Positions 1 through 7,456 of a stretch of DNA of 19,767 nucleotides are shown here, one piece after another. Every line of letters starts with the position of its first letter. Position 1 is the stretch's first letter. The stretch lies in NCBI GenBank assembly GCA_964632795.1, contig CAZWEZ010000069.1:1-19767 (forward strand), read 5' to 3'. Below the pieces are notes generated by a model. That model did not search any database, was not told the origin of the DNA, and saw only the letters and a program-made list of their open reading frames with translations. Both the position numbers and the translations under genes were made by a program. The stretch comes from CAZWEZ01 sp964632795 (lineage in GTDB: Bacteria; Pseudomonadota; Alphaproteobacteria; Rhodospirillales; 2-02-FULL-58-16).

Positions 1-52
1 CGGCGGCACGCCGAGGCGATCTCTATGGGTCATTATCAGTGCCCCTTGGTAT
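1..52. repeat. Left arm of a 52-bp terminal inverted repeat
   Basis: These bases are the exact reverse complement of 19715-19766, 52 of 52 matching by hand comparison, and the match stops sharply at base 53. The repeat contains GGGTCATTATCAGTGCCCC. That pattern reminds me of IS21-type insertion-sequence ends, but this is recollection and not a database match. It may be the end of an insertion sequence present in two opposite copies, or a contig break at a repeated sequence of assembly k-mer size. Confidence 0.9.
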
Positions 53-123
53 CAGGTGAATTCCGGCCCGGTCCGTTGTCCGGGGAACGGGGCCTCACCA
101 CGGTTGCGGACGGGGATATCGCG

Positions 124-870
124 ATGAACAGCGGCCAGGCGGCGACAAAAACCAAATCCAAAAGGAAAGCCAAGGGCAAACCGGCCGAGGGCGGTTCCAA
201 GCCGCGGATGGTGACCGTCTACATCATGGGCAAGCGCCACACCGTGCCCGAGCACGCCACCATCATGCGGTCGATCGAGTACGCCGGCCACCAGATCATC
301 CGCGGGGCGGGATGCCGGGAAGGGTTTTGCGGCGCCTGCGCCACCATCTTCCGGCTTCCCGGGGACTACAAGATTCATACCGGGCTTGCCTGCACCACGC
401 TGGTCCAAGACGGAATGTCGCTGACCCAGATTCCGTCCGTCCCGGTCGAGAAGGCGATCTACGACATCGAGAAGCTGACCCCCGACGTCGCCACCATCCA
501 GAAGTACTATCCGGTGATTTTCCGCTGCGTCGCCTGCAACACCTGCACCAAGGCGTGTCCCCAGGGGCTCCAGGTCATGGACTACGTCCAGGCCGCGATT
601 CGCGGCGACATCGCGGCGGTCATGGACCTTTCCTTCGACTGCGTCTGCTGCGGCCTGTGCGCCCTCCGCTGCCCCTCGGATATCGTCCAGCACAAGGTGG
701 GGATCCTCTCCAAGCGGCTCTACGGCCGATACCTGCGCAAGGAGAGCCCGGAGTTGGCCGTGCGAAACCGGGAAATCCACGATCGGATCTTCGACTCCGA
801 ATACGAGGAACTGATGTCGATGGACCGCGAGGAGCTGGAAAAGAAGTACGAAGAAAGGGACTTCGAGTAG
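124..870 (+). CDS. frdB: Fumarate reductase/succinate dehydrogenase iron-sulfur subunit (FrdB-like)
   Basis: 248-residue iron-sulfur subunit that passes electrons to the flavoprotein encoded next. After a Lys-rich N-terminus of about 30 residues comes a plant-type [2Fe-2S] domain with Cys64, Cys69, Cys72 and Cys90. Two CxxCxxCxxxCP motifs follow (Cys135-145 and Cys173-183), predicting two [4Fe-4S] clusters. Ordinary SdhB/FrdB carries one [4Fe-4S] and one [3Fe-4S] cluster, so this resembles the HdrC-like electron entry of thiol:fumarate reductase TfrB. The ATG at 124 was chosen because an upstream in-frame ATG at 25 lies inside the terminal repeat and would add 33 unrelated residues; a weak GGGG-type ribosome site precedes 124. 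It abuts frdA with no gap. In an rTCA operon it most likely serves fumarate reduction. Family assignment is firm; the electron donor is inferred. Confidence 0.85.
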   Translation: MNSGQAATKTKSKRKAKGKPAEGGSKPRMVTVYIMGKRHTVPEHATIMRSIEYAGHQIIRGAGCREGFCGACATIFRLPGDYKIHTGLACTTLVQDGMSLTQIPSVPVEKAIYDIEKLTPDVATIQKYYPVIFRCVACNTCTKACPQGLQVMDYVQAAIRGDIAAVMDLSFDCVCCGLCALRCPSDIVQHKVGILSKRLYGRYLRKESPELAVRNREIHDRIFDSEYEELMSMDREELEKKYEERDFE

Positions 871-2598
871 ATGTATCCGACGTACATGGCCGATTCGCTG
901 AAGAAGGTTCCCCGGACCCGGCCCCGCAGGCTGGCCCTCGCCAAGTCGTCGGAACCGGTCCATCCGCCGATGAACGCCGCCGAACGGAAGGATATCCTGA
1001 ACCGGTTCCACCCCGACTTCATGGAGAACTCGCGGCGCGAGGTCCGCATCGGCCCCAACAAGGGCGAGATGATGACCACCGAAGTGACCGAGATCCTCGA
1101 GGCCCACTCCATGGTCACGCCGAGCCTCATGGACCTCCATCTCAAGGAGCCGGACTTCGAGACCGACATCCTGATCATCGGTGGCGGCGGCGCCGGGTGC
1201 GGGGCCGCGATCATCGCCATGCAGAACGGCGTCAAGTCGTTCATCGCCACCAAGCTCCGGCTCGGCGACGCCAACTCGATGATGTCCCAGGGCGGGATGC
1301 AGGCCGCCGTCACCCCCGGGGACTCGCCGCCCCGCCATTACCTGGACGCCATCGGCGGCGGCCATTTCTCCAACAAGCCGGAACTGTTGCGCGCCCTCAC
1401 CGAGGACGGACCCGAGATCGTCAAATGGCTCGAGGACCTTGGCGTGGTCTGGGACAAGAACGAGGACGGCTCCCTGCAGGTCCTCCATGGCGGCGGCACG
1501 TCGCGGAAGCGGATGCACTCGTGCCGCGACTACACCGGCGCGATCATCATGCGGACCCTGATGGACGAAGTGAAGAACCATCCCACCAAGGTGGCCATCC
1601 GCGAGTTCCTGCCCGCCGTGGAGCTGATCCTGGACGACGGCGGCCGCTGCGCCGGGGCCGTCCTCTACAGTCTCGACACCGAGCAGTTCCACACCGTCAA
1701 GGCCAAGGCGACGATCCTCGCCACCGGCGGCTACGGGCGTCTGCACATCAGGGGCTTCGCCACCACCAACCACTACGGGGCGACCGGGGACGGCCTGGTC
1801 ATGGCCTACCGGGCCGGGGCCAAGCTGCTGTTCATGGATTCGGTCCAGTACCATCCCACCGGGGCCGTGTTCCCCGAGCAGATCGCCGGCTTCCTGATCA
1901 CCGAGAAGATCAGGGGGGCCGGCGGACAGCCCCTCAACAGGCACGGCGAGCTGTTCGTCTTTCCCCGGGAGCCGAGGGACGTCGAGAGTTCCGCCATCAT
2001 CCGGGAATGCCTCGAACGGGGCAACGGTATCGAAACCTACACCCGCCGGGTCGGCGTCTGGCTGGACTCCCCGCTGATCGAACTGATCCACGGCGAAGGC
2101 TACATCCGCCGGCACTTCCCGGCCATGCACCGCCAGTTCAGACGCTACGGGATCGACATCGCCAGGGACCCGATGCTGGTCTATCCGTCGCTCCACTACC
2201 AGAACGGCGGCATCGAGATCAACGACAGGTGCGAGACCTCGATCCCCGGGCTCTACATTGCCGGCGAGGCGTCCGGCGGGGTCCACGGCCGCAACCGGCT
2301 GATGGGCAATTCGGTCCTCGACTACAACGTCTTCGGCCGCCGCGCCGGCAAGCAAGCAAGCCGATACGCCAAGTCGATCGAACTGGGCCGACTGCTCGTC
2401 GACCACGTCGATGCCCATGAAAAGGAACTGGAGAACACCGGCATCGAGACCGACCTGGTGGCTCCGGTCATCCTGCCGTCCTACACCCCCGAGGACGTGA
2501 AAATCCGCCAGCTCGCCCGGACCACCGGGAGCCTGCCGGCCAGGCACGCCATGCTGCGCAGCCGGATCCGGCCCGGCGACGGCGGAATCCGCCGGTGA
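871..2598 (+). CDS. frdA: Fumarate reductase/succinate dehydrogenase flavoprotein (FrdA-like)
   Basis: 575-residue flavoprotein that interconverts fumarate and succinate. The Rossmann motif IIGGGGAGCGAA lies near residues 102-113 after an unusual N-terminal extension of about 95 residues. Catalytic landmarks are QYHPTG (His328), the arginine of KIRGAGG (Arg348/349 region), HYQNGGIE (His442) and GRNRLMGNS (Arg475). The covalent-FAD His of E. coli FrdA (SHTVAAEGG) aligns with Asn135 (ANSMMSQGG), predicting non-covalent FAD. The His of the TGFHML segment aligns with Ile. No cytochrome b or anchor gene follows; ferritin-like, hdrC and hdrB genes come next. This suggests a soluble enzyme coupled to Hdr-type partners. 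An AAGAAAGGGA ribosome site overlaps the end of frdB. L-aspartate oxidase is unlikely because of the paired iron-sulfur subunit. Confidence 0.85.
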   Translation: MYPTYMADSLKKVPRTRPRRLALAKSSEPVHPPMNAAERKDILNRFHPDFMENSRREVRIGPNKGEMMTTEVTEILEAHSMVTPSLMDLHLKEPDFETDILIIGGGGAGCGAAIIAMQNGVKSFIATKLRLGDANSMMSQGGMQAAVTPGDSPPRHYLDAIGGGHFSNKPELLRALTEDGPEIVKWLEDLGVVWDKNEDGSLQVLHGGGTSRKRMHSCRDYTGAIIMRTLMDEVKNHPTKVAIREFLPAVELILDDGGRCAGAVLYSLDTEQFHTVKAKATILATGGYGRLHIRGFATTNHYGATGDGLVMAYRAGAKLLFMDSVQYHPTGAVFPEQIAGFLITEKIRGAGGQPLNRHGELFVFPREPRDVESSAIIRECLERGNGIETYTRRVGVWLDSPLIELIHGEGYIRRHFPAMHRQFRRYGIDIARDPMLVYPSLHYQNGGIEINDRCETSIPGLYIAGEASGGVHGRNRLMGNSVLDYNVFGRRAGKQASRYAKSIELGRLLVDHVDAHEKELENTGIETDLVAPVILPSYTPEDVKIRQLARTTGSLPARHAMLRSRIRPGDGGIRR

Positions 2599-2629
2599 CC
2601 CGGGCGGCCCGGGGGTCCGGAGACGGCCG

Positions 2630-3163
2630 ATGAGTCCGATCGACGAGACCATGGCCGGAATCATCAGGGAGGCCGTAGACCTGGAGATGAACGCCAGGCT
2701 GTTCTACGAGCACGCGGCGGCGGCGACCCGTAACAAGATCGGCAAACGGATGTTCAAACGCCTCGCCAGGGAGGAAATCTGGCACATGAAGGAGGCGGGG
2801 GAAATCTTCACCTCGATCCTGGGAAACGACGAGTGGAAGGAGATCGCCCGGCGGGAAAGGGCCAGGGGTGCGCCCTCGGCCCTGGTCGAGCGGTTCGAAG
2901 CCGCCGTCGCCGGGTGGGGCGGCGAGGAGAGGGCCAACGACTCCGAGGCCCTGAGGATGGCGATGGAGCTGGAAAGAAGGGCGATTCGTTTCTTCGAGGA
3001 CCTGGCCGGGAAAGCCGACGACCCGAAGGCGCGCGAGCTGGCCGGCAAGCTCGCCGACGAGGAAACGTTCCGCTACGACCTGCTCCAGGCCCAGCTCGAC
3101 AGCGTGCTCAACATGGGTTTCTGGCTCGACGTCGCCGAATTCAGGATGGACGCCAAATATTGA
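2630..3163 (+). CDS. Rubrerythrin/ferritin-like diiron protein
   Basis: 177-residue, predicted all-helical protein of the ferritin-like superfamily. Candidate diiron ligands are Glu19, Glu49 with His52 (EIWH), Glu113/Glu115 and Glu145. In the second ExxH motif the His is replaced by Arg148 (ETFR), so one iron ligand may be missing or supplied elsewhere. There is no C-terminal rubredoxin domain. Members of this family commonly reduce peroxide or store iron. Here, inside an operon of oxygen-sensitive iron-sulfur and thiamine enzymes, a protective or iron-supplying role is a reasonable inference. A GGAG ribosome site sits seven bases before the ATG. Its TGA stop overlaps the proposed TTG start of hdrC, so the two are likely translationally coupled. 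Confidence 0.7.
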   Translation: MSPIDETMAGIIREAVDLEMNARLFYEHAAAATRNKIGKRMFKRLAREEIWHMKEAGEIFTSILGNDEWKEIARRERARGAPSALVERFEAAVAGWGGEERANDSEALRMAMELERRAIRFFEDLAGKADDPKARELAGKLADEETFRYDLLQAQLDSVLNMGFWLDVAEFRMDAKY

Positions 3164-3609
3164 CCCAGGATTCACCCGCGAGGGCCGTTCGGAGGCCCGA
3201 TCATCGCCCGGCCATCACCCCCGCCAGGGCCACCGACCCGTTCGTCGCCAAGGTCGAGAGACTCAGCGGACAGAACCTCCTGGCCTGCATCCAGTGCGGC
3301 CGGTGTTCGGCCGGCTGTCCGCTGGCCGAACACATGGACATCCTTCCCAGCCAGATCATCCGGTTTGCCCAACTGGGGCTGCGCGACGACCTTCTGGGCT
3401 GCAGGTCGATCTGGATCTGCGTCTCGTGCCTGACCTGCAACAGCCGATGCCCCAAGGGGGTCGGGATCGCCGAGGTCTTCGAGGCCTTGCGGCAGATCCT
3501 GCTCCGCGACCGCCACGACCACCTGGTGATCAAGGACCTGTCGGTCGAGGACCGCGGCGCGGTGCCGCCGATCGCCCTGATCAGCTCGATGAGGAAGCAC
3601 ACGTCCTGA
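3160..3609 (+). CDS. hdrC: Heterodisulfide reductase subunit C-like ferredoxin
   Basis: About 149 residues if translation begins at TTG 3160, which overlaps the preceding stop as TTGA; no ATG or GTG lies in frame between there and the first cysteine motif. Two classical [4Fe-4S] motifs are present, CIQCGRCSAGCP (Cys43-53) and CVSCLTCNSRCP (Cys87-97), spaced as in HdrC. HdrC carries electrons between flavoprotein HdrA and the active-site subunit HdrB. The following gene is HdrB, so the pair is intact, but hdrA lies 3.8 kb further on behind korDABC. The partner could be HdrA, the FrdAB enzyme directly upstream, or both. The start codon is the weakest part of the call; family membership is well supported by the motifs and neighbour. 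Confidence 0.82.
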   Translation: MTQDSPARAVRRPDHRPAITPARATDPFVAKVERLSGQNLLACIQCGRCSAGCPLAEHMDILPSQIIRFAQLGLRDDLLGCRSIWICVSCLTCNSRCPKGVGIAEVFEALRQILLRDRHDHLVIKDLSVEDRGAVPPIALISSMRKHTS

Positions 3610-3722
3610 GGGGACCTCCCGGCCCGCCACCCCAACGGGGGGGCGGCGGCCCGCCCCAAAGAGACCGCTTCTCTCCCCGAGGGGGTGTTTCCAACCCGGT
3701 CGGTCCGAATCATTCTGGGAGG
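3610..3722 (+). promoter_or_regulatory. Hairpin-rich intergenic spacer between hdrC and hdrB
   Basis: This is the longest gap inside the operon. CCGCC-A-CCCC (3624-3633) can pair with GGGG-G-GGCGG (3637-3646) across an AAC loop. The same GGCGG (3642-3646) can instead pair with CCGCC at 3651-3655, so the two stems exclude each other. A third small stem, AGAGA/TCTCT, spans 3660-3674, and CCCC-GA-GGGGG follows. No T-run marks a classic terminator. It may act as an mRNA processing or attenuation element; in GC-rich DNA such pairing can also arise by chance. Confidence 0.35.
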
Positions 3723-4601
3723 ATGAAGCTCTGCTACTACCCCGGATGCTCGCTCAAGAACCATGCGAGGAACTTCGAGTCCTCGACGGTTTCGACCATG
3801 GAGCGCCTCGGCGTGGAGATCGAGGAACTCCAGCGGTGGAACTGTTGCGGCACCGTCTTCTCGCTGTCGAGGGACGACGTGATGCGCCATATCGCCCCGA
3901 TCCGCAACCTGATCCGGGTCAAGGAGGCGGGCGCCTCGCAATTCATGACGCCCTGCGCCATGTGCTTCAACACCCTCAAGAGGGCCAACCAGCACGTCAG
4001 GTCCGATCCCGACCTGCTACGCCGGATGAACGATTTCATGTACCTCGAGGAGGTCGATTACGAGGGCGACGTGGACGTCCTCCATCTGGCCGAGTTCCTG
4101 CGCGACCGGATCGGCTACGACACCCTCGCCGACAAGGTGGAGAACCCCCTCGCCGGGCTGCGCGTGGCCAGCTACTACGGCTGCCTGCTGGTCCGCCCCG
4201 GGGAGGTCGCCTTCGACGAAATCGAGAGCCCGACCTTCCTCGACGACCTGGTCTCGGCCCTCGGCGGGGAGCCGATCGACTTCTCGCACAAGGTCGAATG
4301 CTGCGCCGCCCACCAGACCGTCGACAAGCCGCAAATCGTCGCCGAGCGGACCTACCAGATCCTCACCGCCGCCCAGATGCGGGGGGCCGAGATCATCGCC
4401 GTCAGTTGTCCCCTGTGCGCCTTCAACCTGGACCACCGCCAGCAACAGACGGTGGAGGCGTACCCCCATTTCAGACACATCCCGGTGGTCTACTTCACCC
4501 AACTGATTGCGATCGCCTTCGGCTGCCCGGCCTCGGCGCTGGGGCTGGACCTCCACCACATCGACCCCAATCCCGTGCTGGCCCGTAACGGGTTGCTGTG
4601 A
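3723..4601 (+). CDS. hdrB: Heterodisulfide reductase subunit B-like protein (two CCG domains)
   Basis: 292-residue protein with two cysteine-rich CCG domains, which bind the noncubane [4Fe-4S] clusters that reduce disulfides in HdrB. Domain 1 is complete: Cys9, Cys41-Cys42, Cys78 and Cys81 (CX31CCX35CX2C). Domain 2 is Cys154, Cys193-Cys194, Cys229 and Cys232; the usual CCG is CCA here. The protein starts MKLCYYPGC, typical of HdrB. A GGGAGG run abuts the ATG directly, with almost no spacing, which is odd. Family members include HdrB of methanogens, the SdhE subunit of class E succinate:quinone reductases and the C-terminal half of thiol:fumarate reductase TfrB. It could serve the HdrA-Flox module, the adjacent FrdAB, or both. 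The substrate (CoM-S-S-CoB, DsrC-like disulfide or another thiol) is not visible. Confidence 0.87.
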   Translation: MKLCYYPGCSLKNHARNFESSTVSTMERLGVEIEELQRWNCCGTVFSLSRDDVMRHIAPIRNLIRVKEAGASQFMTPCAMCFNTLKRANQHVRSDPDLLRRMNDFMYLEEVDYEGDVDVLHLAEFLRDRIGYDTLADKVENPLAGLRVASYYGCLLVRPGEVAFDEIESPTFLDDLVSALGGEPIDFSHKVECCAAHQTVDKPQIVAERTYQILTAAQMRGAEIIAVSCPLCAFNLDHRQQQTVEAYPHFRHIPVVYFTQLIAIAFGCPASALGLDLHHIDPNPVLARNGLL

Positions 4602-4611
4602 GGGGACGGGG

Positions 4612-4866
4612 ATGTACTTCGGCACCCTCGAGCCCGCCAGGGGCATCGTCCGCATCAACAAGGACTGGTGCAAGGGCTGCGGCTTTTGCGTCAAGTACTG
4701 TCCCGGGGACGTGCTCGAGATGTCCACCGAGTACAACGCCAAGGGCTATCACCCTCCCTACGTCAAGTCTCCGGACGACTGCTCGGATTGCCGGTTCTGC
4801 GAGATCATCTGCCCCGAGTTCACGATCTTCGTGACTCCCGCGGCCGGGGAGAAACGACATGCCTAG
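4612..4866 (+). CDS. korD: 2-oxoglutarate:ferredoxin oxidoreductase, ferredoxin-like delta subunit
   Basis: 84-residue ferredoxin-like subunit with two CxxCxxCxxxCP motifs (Cys20-30 and Cys57-67). In four-subunit 2-oxoacid:ferredoxin oxidoreductases this subunit relays electrons between external ferredoxin and the thiamine site. Gene order D-A-B-C matches the oor/kor arrangement of other bacteria. The ATG follows a GGGGACGGGG stretch. The end of the gene overlaps the korA start by eight bases, pointing to coupled translation. A valine- or pyruvate-type oxidoreductase delta subunit is the main alternative; the surrounding rTCA genes favour 2-oxoglutarate. Confidence 0.82.
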   Translation: MYFGTLEPARGIVRINKDWCKGCGFCVKYCPGDVLEMSTEYNAKGYHPPYVKSPDDCSDCRFCEIICPEFTIFVTPAAGEKRHA

Positions 4867-6037
4867 GGCCGCTTCCAGGGTCGGCGCCGATCCCGGGGGG
4901 GTTCTTTGCGGGGACCATTTCCTGGATGGCGACCATGCCCTCGCCGAAGGCGCCCTCGCCGCCGGGTGCCGTTTCTTCGCCGGTTACCCGATCACCCCCT
5001 CGACCGAGACCGCCGAGCGGTTCGCCGAGAGAATCCCCTTGATCGGCGGCGTGTTCATCCAGATGGAGGACGAAATCGCCTCGGTGGCCGCCCTGATCGG
5101 CGCCGTCTGGGGCGGCCAGAAGGTGATGACCGTGACCTCCGGCCCGGGTTTCTCGCTGATGATGGAGAACATCGGCCTGGCCTGCATGATGGAGGTCCCC
5201 CTGGTCATCGCCAACGTCCAGCGGGGAGGCCCCTCGACCGGGCTGCCGACCCTGGTCGCCCAGCAGGACATGATGCAGGCGCGTTGGGGATCGCACGGCG
5301 ACTACCGGATCATCGCCCTGTCCCCCGATTCCCCCCAGGAGTGCTTCGACCTCGCCATCGAGGCCTTCAACCTGTCGGAGACCTACCGGGTCCCGGTGCT
5401 GGTGATGACCGACGAGTGCGTCGGCCACATGCACGAGAAGGTCGTCATCCCGCCGGCCTCGGAGATCGAGCTGGTCGAACGCAAATGGTACCGGGGTCCC
5501 AAGGAGGCCTACCTGCCCTACAAGCCCGACGACGACGGCATTCCGTTCATGGTCCGGGCCGGCGACGGCTACCGCTTCCACGCCACCGGCCTGACCCACG
5601 ACGAGCGCGGCTATCCCGACATGAACCCGGAACAACAGGACATCCTGGTCCGCCACCTGATCGACAAGATCGACTCCAACGCCGAGAGGATCATCCGCAT
5701 CGAGGAAGACCGGACGGACCGGGCCAGGGTCGTCGTGGTCTCCTACGGGATCACGTCCAGGGTCGCGGTGCGGGCGGTCCAGGAGGCGAGGAAAGGCGGC
5801 CTCGACGTCGGCTCCCTGCGGCTGGTCACCGTGTGGCCGTTCGCCGAGCGGAGGATCCGGGAACTGGCCGGCGATATCGACGCCTTCGTCGTCCCCGAAA
5901 TCAACCACGGCCAGATGGTCCTCGAGGTCGAGCGGTGCGCCGCCGGCCGATGCCGCGTCATCGGCGTCCCCCACCGCGGCGGCGCCGTCCACGACCCGCG
6001 TCAGATCCTGGCCGCCATCGAGGAGGCCGGCCGATGA
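4859..6037 (+). CDS. korA: 2-oxoglutarate:ferredoxin oxidoreductase alpha subunit
   Basis: 392-residue alpha subunit. The hallmark GYPITPSTE lies at residues 42-50, in the pyrimidine-binding domain that helps bind thiamine diphosphate; QMEDEIASVAALIGA and TVTSGPGFSLM continue that domain to about residue 110. The C-terminal part (from about residue 285) is the transketolase C-terminal-like domain with an RLVTVWPF motif. The gamma domain is a separate gene (korC), so this is the four-subunit form. In the rTCA direction the enzyme carboxylates succinyl-CoA to 2-oxoglutarate using reduced ferredoxin. The ATG overlaps korD and follows a GGGGAG ribosome site; the stop overlaps korB as ATGA. Substrate is inferred from ATP-citrate lyase and fumarate reductase in the same operon. 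Confidence 0.88.
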   Translation: MPRAASRVGADPGGVLCGDHFLDGDHALAEGALAAGCRFFAGYPITPSTETAERFAERIPLIGGVFIQMEDEIASVAALIGAVWGGQKVMTVTSGPGFSLMMENIGLACMMEVPLVIANVQRGGPSTGLPTLVAQQDMMQARWGSHGDYRIIALSPDSPQECFDLAIEAFNLSETYRVPVLVMTDECVGHMHEKVVIPPASEIELVERKWYRGPKEAYLPYKPDDDGIPFMVRAGDGYRFHATGLTHDERGYPDMNPEQQDILVRHLIDKIDSNAERIIRIEEDRTDRARVVVVSYGITSRVAVRAVQEARKGGLDVGSLRLVTVWPFAERRIRELAGDIDAFVVPEINHGQMVLEVERCAAGRCRVIGVPHRGGAVHDPRQILAAIEEAGR

Positions 6038-6915
6038 ACGACGACGCCCGTTTGACCGATGACAACCCGATGGCGGAGATCCTGCGTTTGGACAGGCTTC
6101 CCCACATCTGGTGCCCGGGCTGCGGGATCGGCACCGTCGTCACCGCCTTCGCCGAGGCGGTCAGGAAGAGCGGCCTCGACCTCGACAAGCTGGCCGTGGT
6201 CTCCGGCATCGGCTGCACCGGCAGGGTCGCCGGCTATCTCAGGCTGGACTCCTTCCACACCACCCATGGCCGCGCCATCCCCTTCGCCACCGGCCTCAAG
6301 CTGGCCAACCCCGAGCTCAAGGTGGTCGTCTTCAGCGGCGACGGCGACCTCTTTGGCATCGGCGGCAACCACTTCATCCACGCGGCGCGGCGCAACATGG
6401 ACCTGATGGTGATCTGCGTGAACAATTTCAACTACGCGATGACCGGCGGCCAGGTCGCGGCGACGACGCCGATCGCCGCCAACGCCTCGACGGCGCCCTA
6501 CGGCAACTTCGAGTCCCCCCTCAGCCTGCCGTTCCTGGCCGACGCCTGCGGGGCCAGCTACGTGGCCCGGTGGACGGCCCTGTACTCGCGGCGGATCACG
6601 TCCTCGATCGAGGAGGCCTTCGACAGGAAAGGCCTGTCCTTCATCGAGGTCATCACCCCCTGCACCACCCTGTACGCGCGGCGCAACCGCCTCGGCGACG
6701 GCCTCGACCTGCTCCAGTACTACCAAGACAACACCGAGATCCGGCACGGCGCCGACACCCGGACTGTCGATATCGATTTCCAGGGGAAGATCGTCGTCGG
6801 CAAGTTCGTCGACCGAGAGAAACCGACGTTCCTGGAGGCGATGAACACCCGTTTCAACGAAGTGCTTGGCGACGACTATCAGCTTTACGGGAAGACAGAG
6901 GATGACCGAGATTAG
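6034..6915 (+). CDS. korB: 2-oxoglutarate:ferredoxin oxidoreductase beta subunit
   Basis: 293-residue thiamine-diphosphate-binding beta subunit. The TPP motif runs from GDG (residues 102-104) to the Asn pair NN (130-131), followed by FNYAMTGGQ, a strong signature of 2-oxoacid:ferredoxin oxidoreductases. The N-terminal WCPGCG (Cys27, Cys30) and the SGIGCTGR segment match the beta subunit [4Fe-4S] site of the four-subunit enzymes. Length fits the family. The start is set by the ATGA overlap with korA, and the 3' end overlaps korC by 14 bases. With korA it forms the catalytic core. Confidence 0.88.
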   Translation: MNDDARLTDDNPMAEILRLDRLPHIWCPGCGIGTVVTAFAEAVRKSGLDLDKLAVVSGIGCTGRVAGYLRLDSFHTTHGRAIPFATGLKLANPELKVVVFSGDGDLFGIGGNHFIHAARRNMDLMVICVNNFNYAMTGGQVAATTPIAANASTAPYGNFESPLSLPFLADACGASYVARWTALYSRRITSSIEEAFDRKGLSFIEVITPCTTLYARRNRLGDGLDLLQYYQDNTEIRHGADTRTVDIDFQGKIVVGKFVDREKPTFLEAMNTRFNEVLGDDYQLYGKTEDDRD

Positions 6916-7456
6916 GTTTTCCGGATTCGGCGGCCAGGGAATCGTCCGCTGCGCGCTGATCACCGGGAAGGCGTTGTGCCTTTTCGACGGCAAGCACGCG
7001 ACCATGACCCAGAGCTTCGGCCCCGAGGCCCGGGGCGGCGCCTGCAGCTCCCAGCTCGTGGTCTCCGAGGACCGGGTGCTCTACCCCTACGTCACGACGC
7101 CGGAGATCCTGGTCGCCATATCCCAGGAGGCGTACGACAAGTACCAACCCGGGCTGGGCGACGACGGGACCCTGATCATCGACGAGGACCTGGTCGAGCC
7201 GGGGCCGGCCCGGGCCGGGATCGCCCTGTTCGCCGTCCCGGCGACCCGCATCGCCGAGGACCTGGGCAACCGGATCTTCGCCAACCTGGTCGTCCTCGGG
7301 TTCTTTACCGCCGTCACCGGGGTGGTCTCGCCCGGGGCGATAAAGCAGGCCCTTCCCGGCCTGGTTCCCGACAGGTTCCTCGAGATCAACCTCAAGGCCT
7401 TCGATACGGGCCACGACCATGGCGCCGGGATCGCCGGCCCCGGGGAGGCGCGATGA
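6902..7456 (+). CDS. korC: 2-oxoglutarate:ferredoxin oxidoreductase gamma subunit
   Basis: 184-residue gamma subunit. It begins MTEIRFSGFGGQGI, the conserved GFGGQG opening of this family, followed by TQSFGPEARGGACSSQLVVS, also diagnostic. It completes the D-A-B-C set and helps hold the oligomer and CoA site. The ATG at 6902 was chosen over one 36 bases upstream because GFGGQG then falls at the usual position and an AGAGG ribosome site precedes it. The stop overlaps the hdrA start (ATGA), which ties the oxidoreductase directly to the Hdr electron-supply genes. Confidence 0.87.
   Translation: MTEIRFSGFGGQGIVRCALITGKALCLFDGKHATMTQSFGPEARGGACSSQLVVSEDRVLYPYVTTPEILVAISQEAYDKYQPGLGDDGTLIIDEDLVEPGPARAGIALFAVPATRIAEDLGNRIFANLVVLGFFTAVTGVVSPGAIKQALPGLVPDRFLEINLKAFDTGHDHGAGIAGPGEAR

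Noticed and set aside
25..123. Longer frdB starting at ATG 25
   Set aside because: The extra 33 residues are encoded partly by the terminal inverted repeat and match no FrdB feature; ATG 124 is more likely.
52..2664. 870-codon open frame on the minus strand opposite frdBA
   Set aside because: Its product is low-complexity Gly/Asp/Val/Pro-rich sequence with no motif, and it lies antisense to two clearly conserved genes; long shadow frames are expected in GC-rich DNA.
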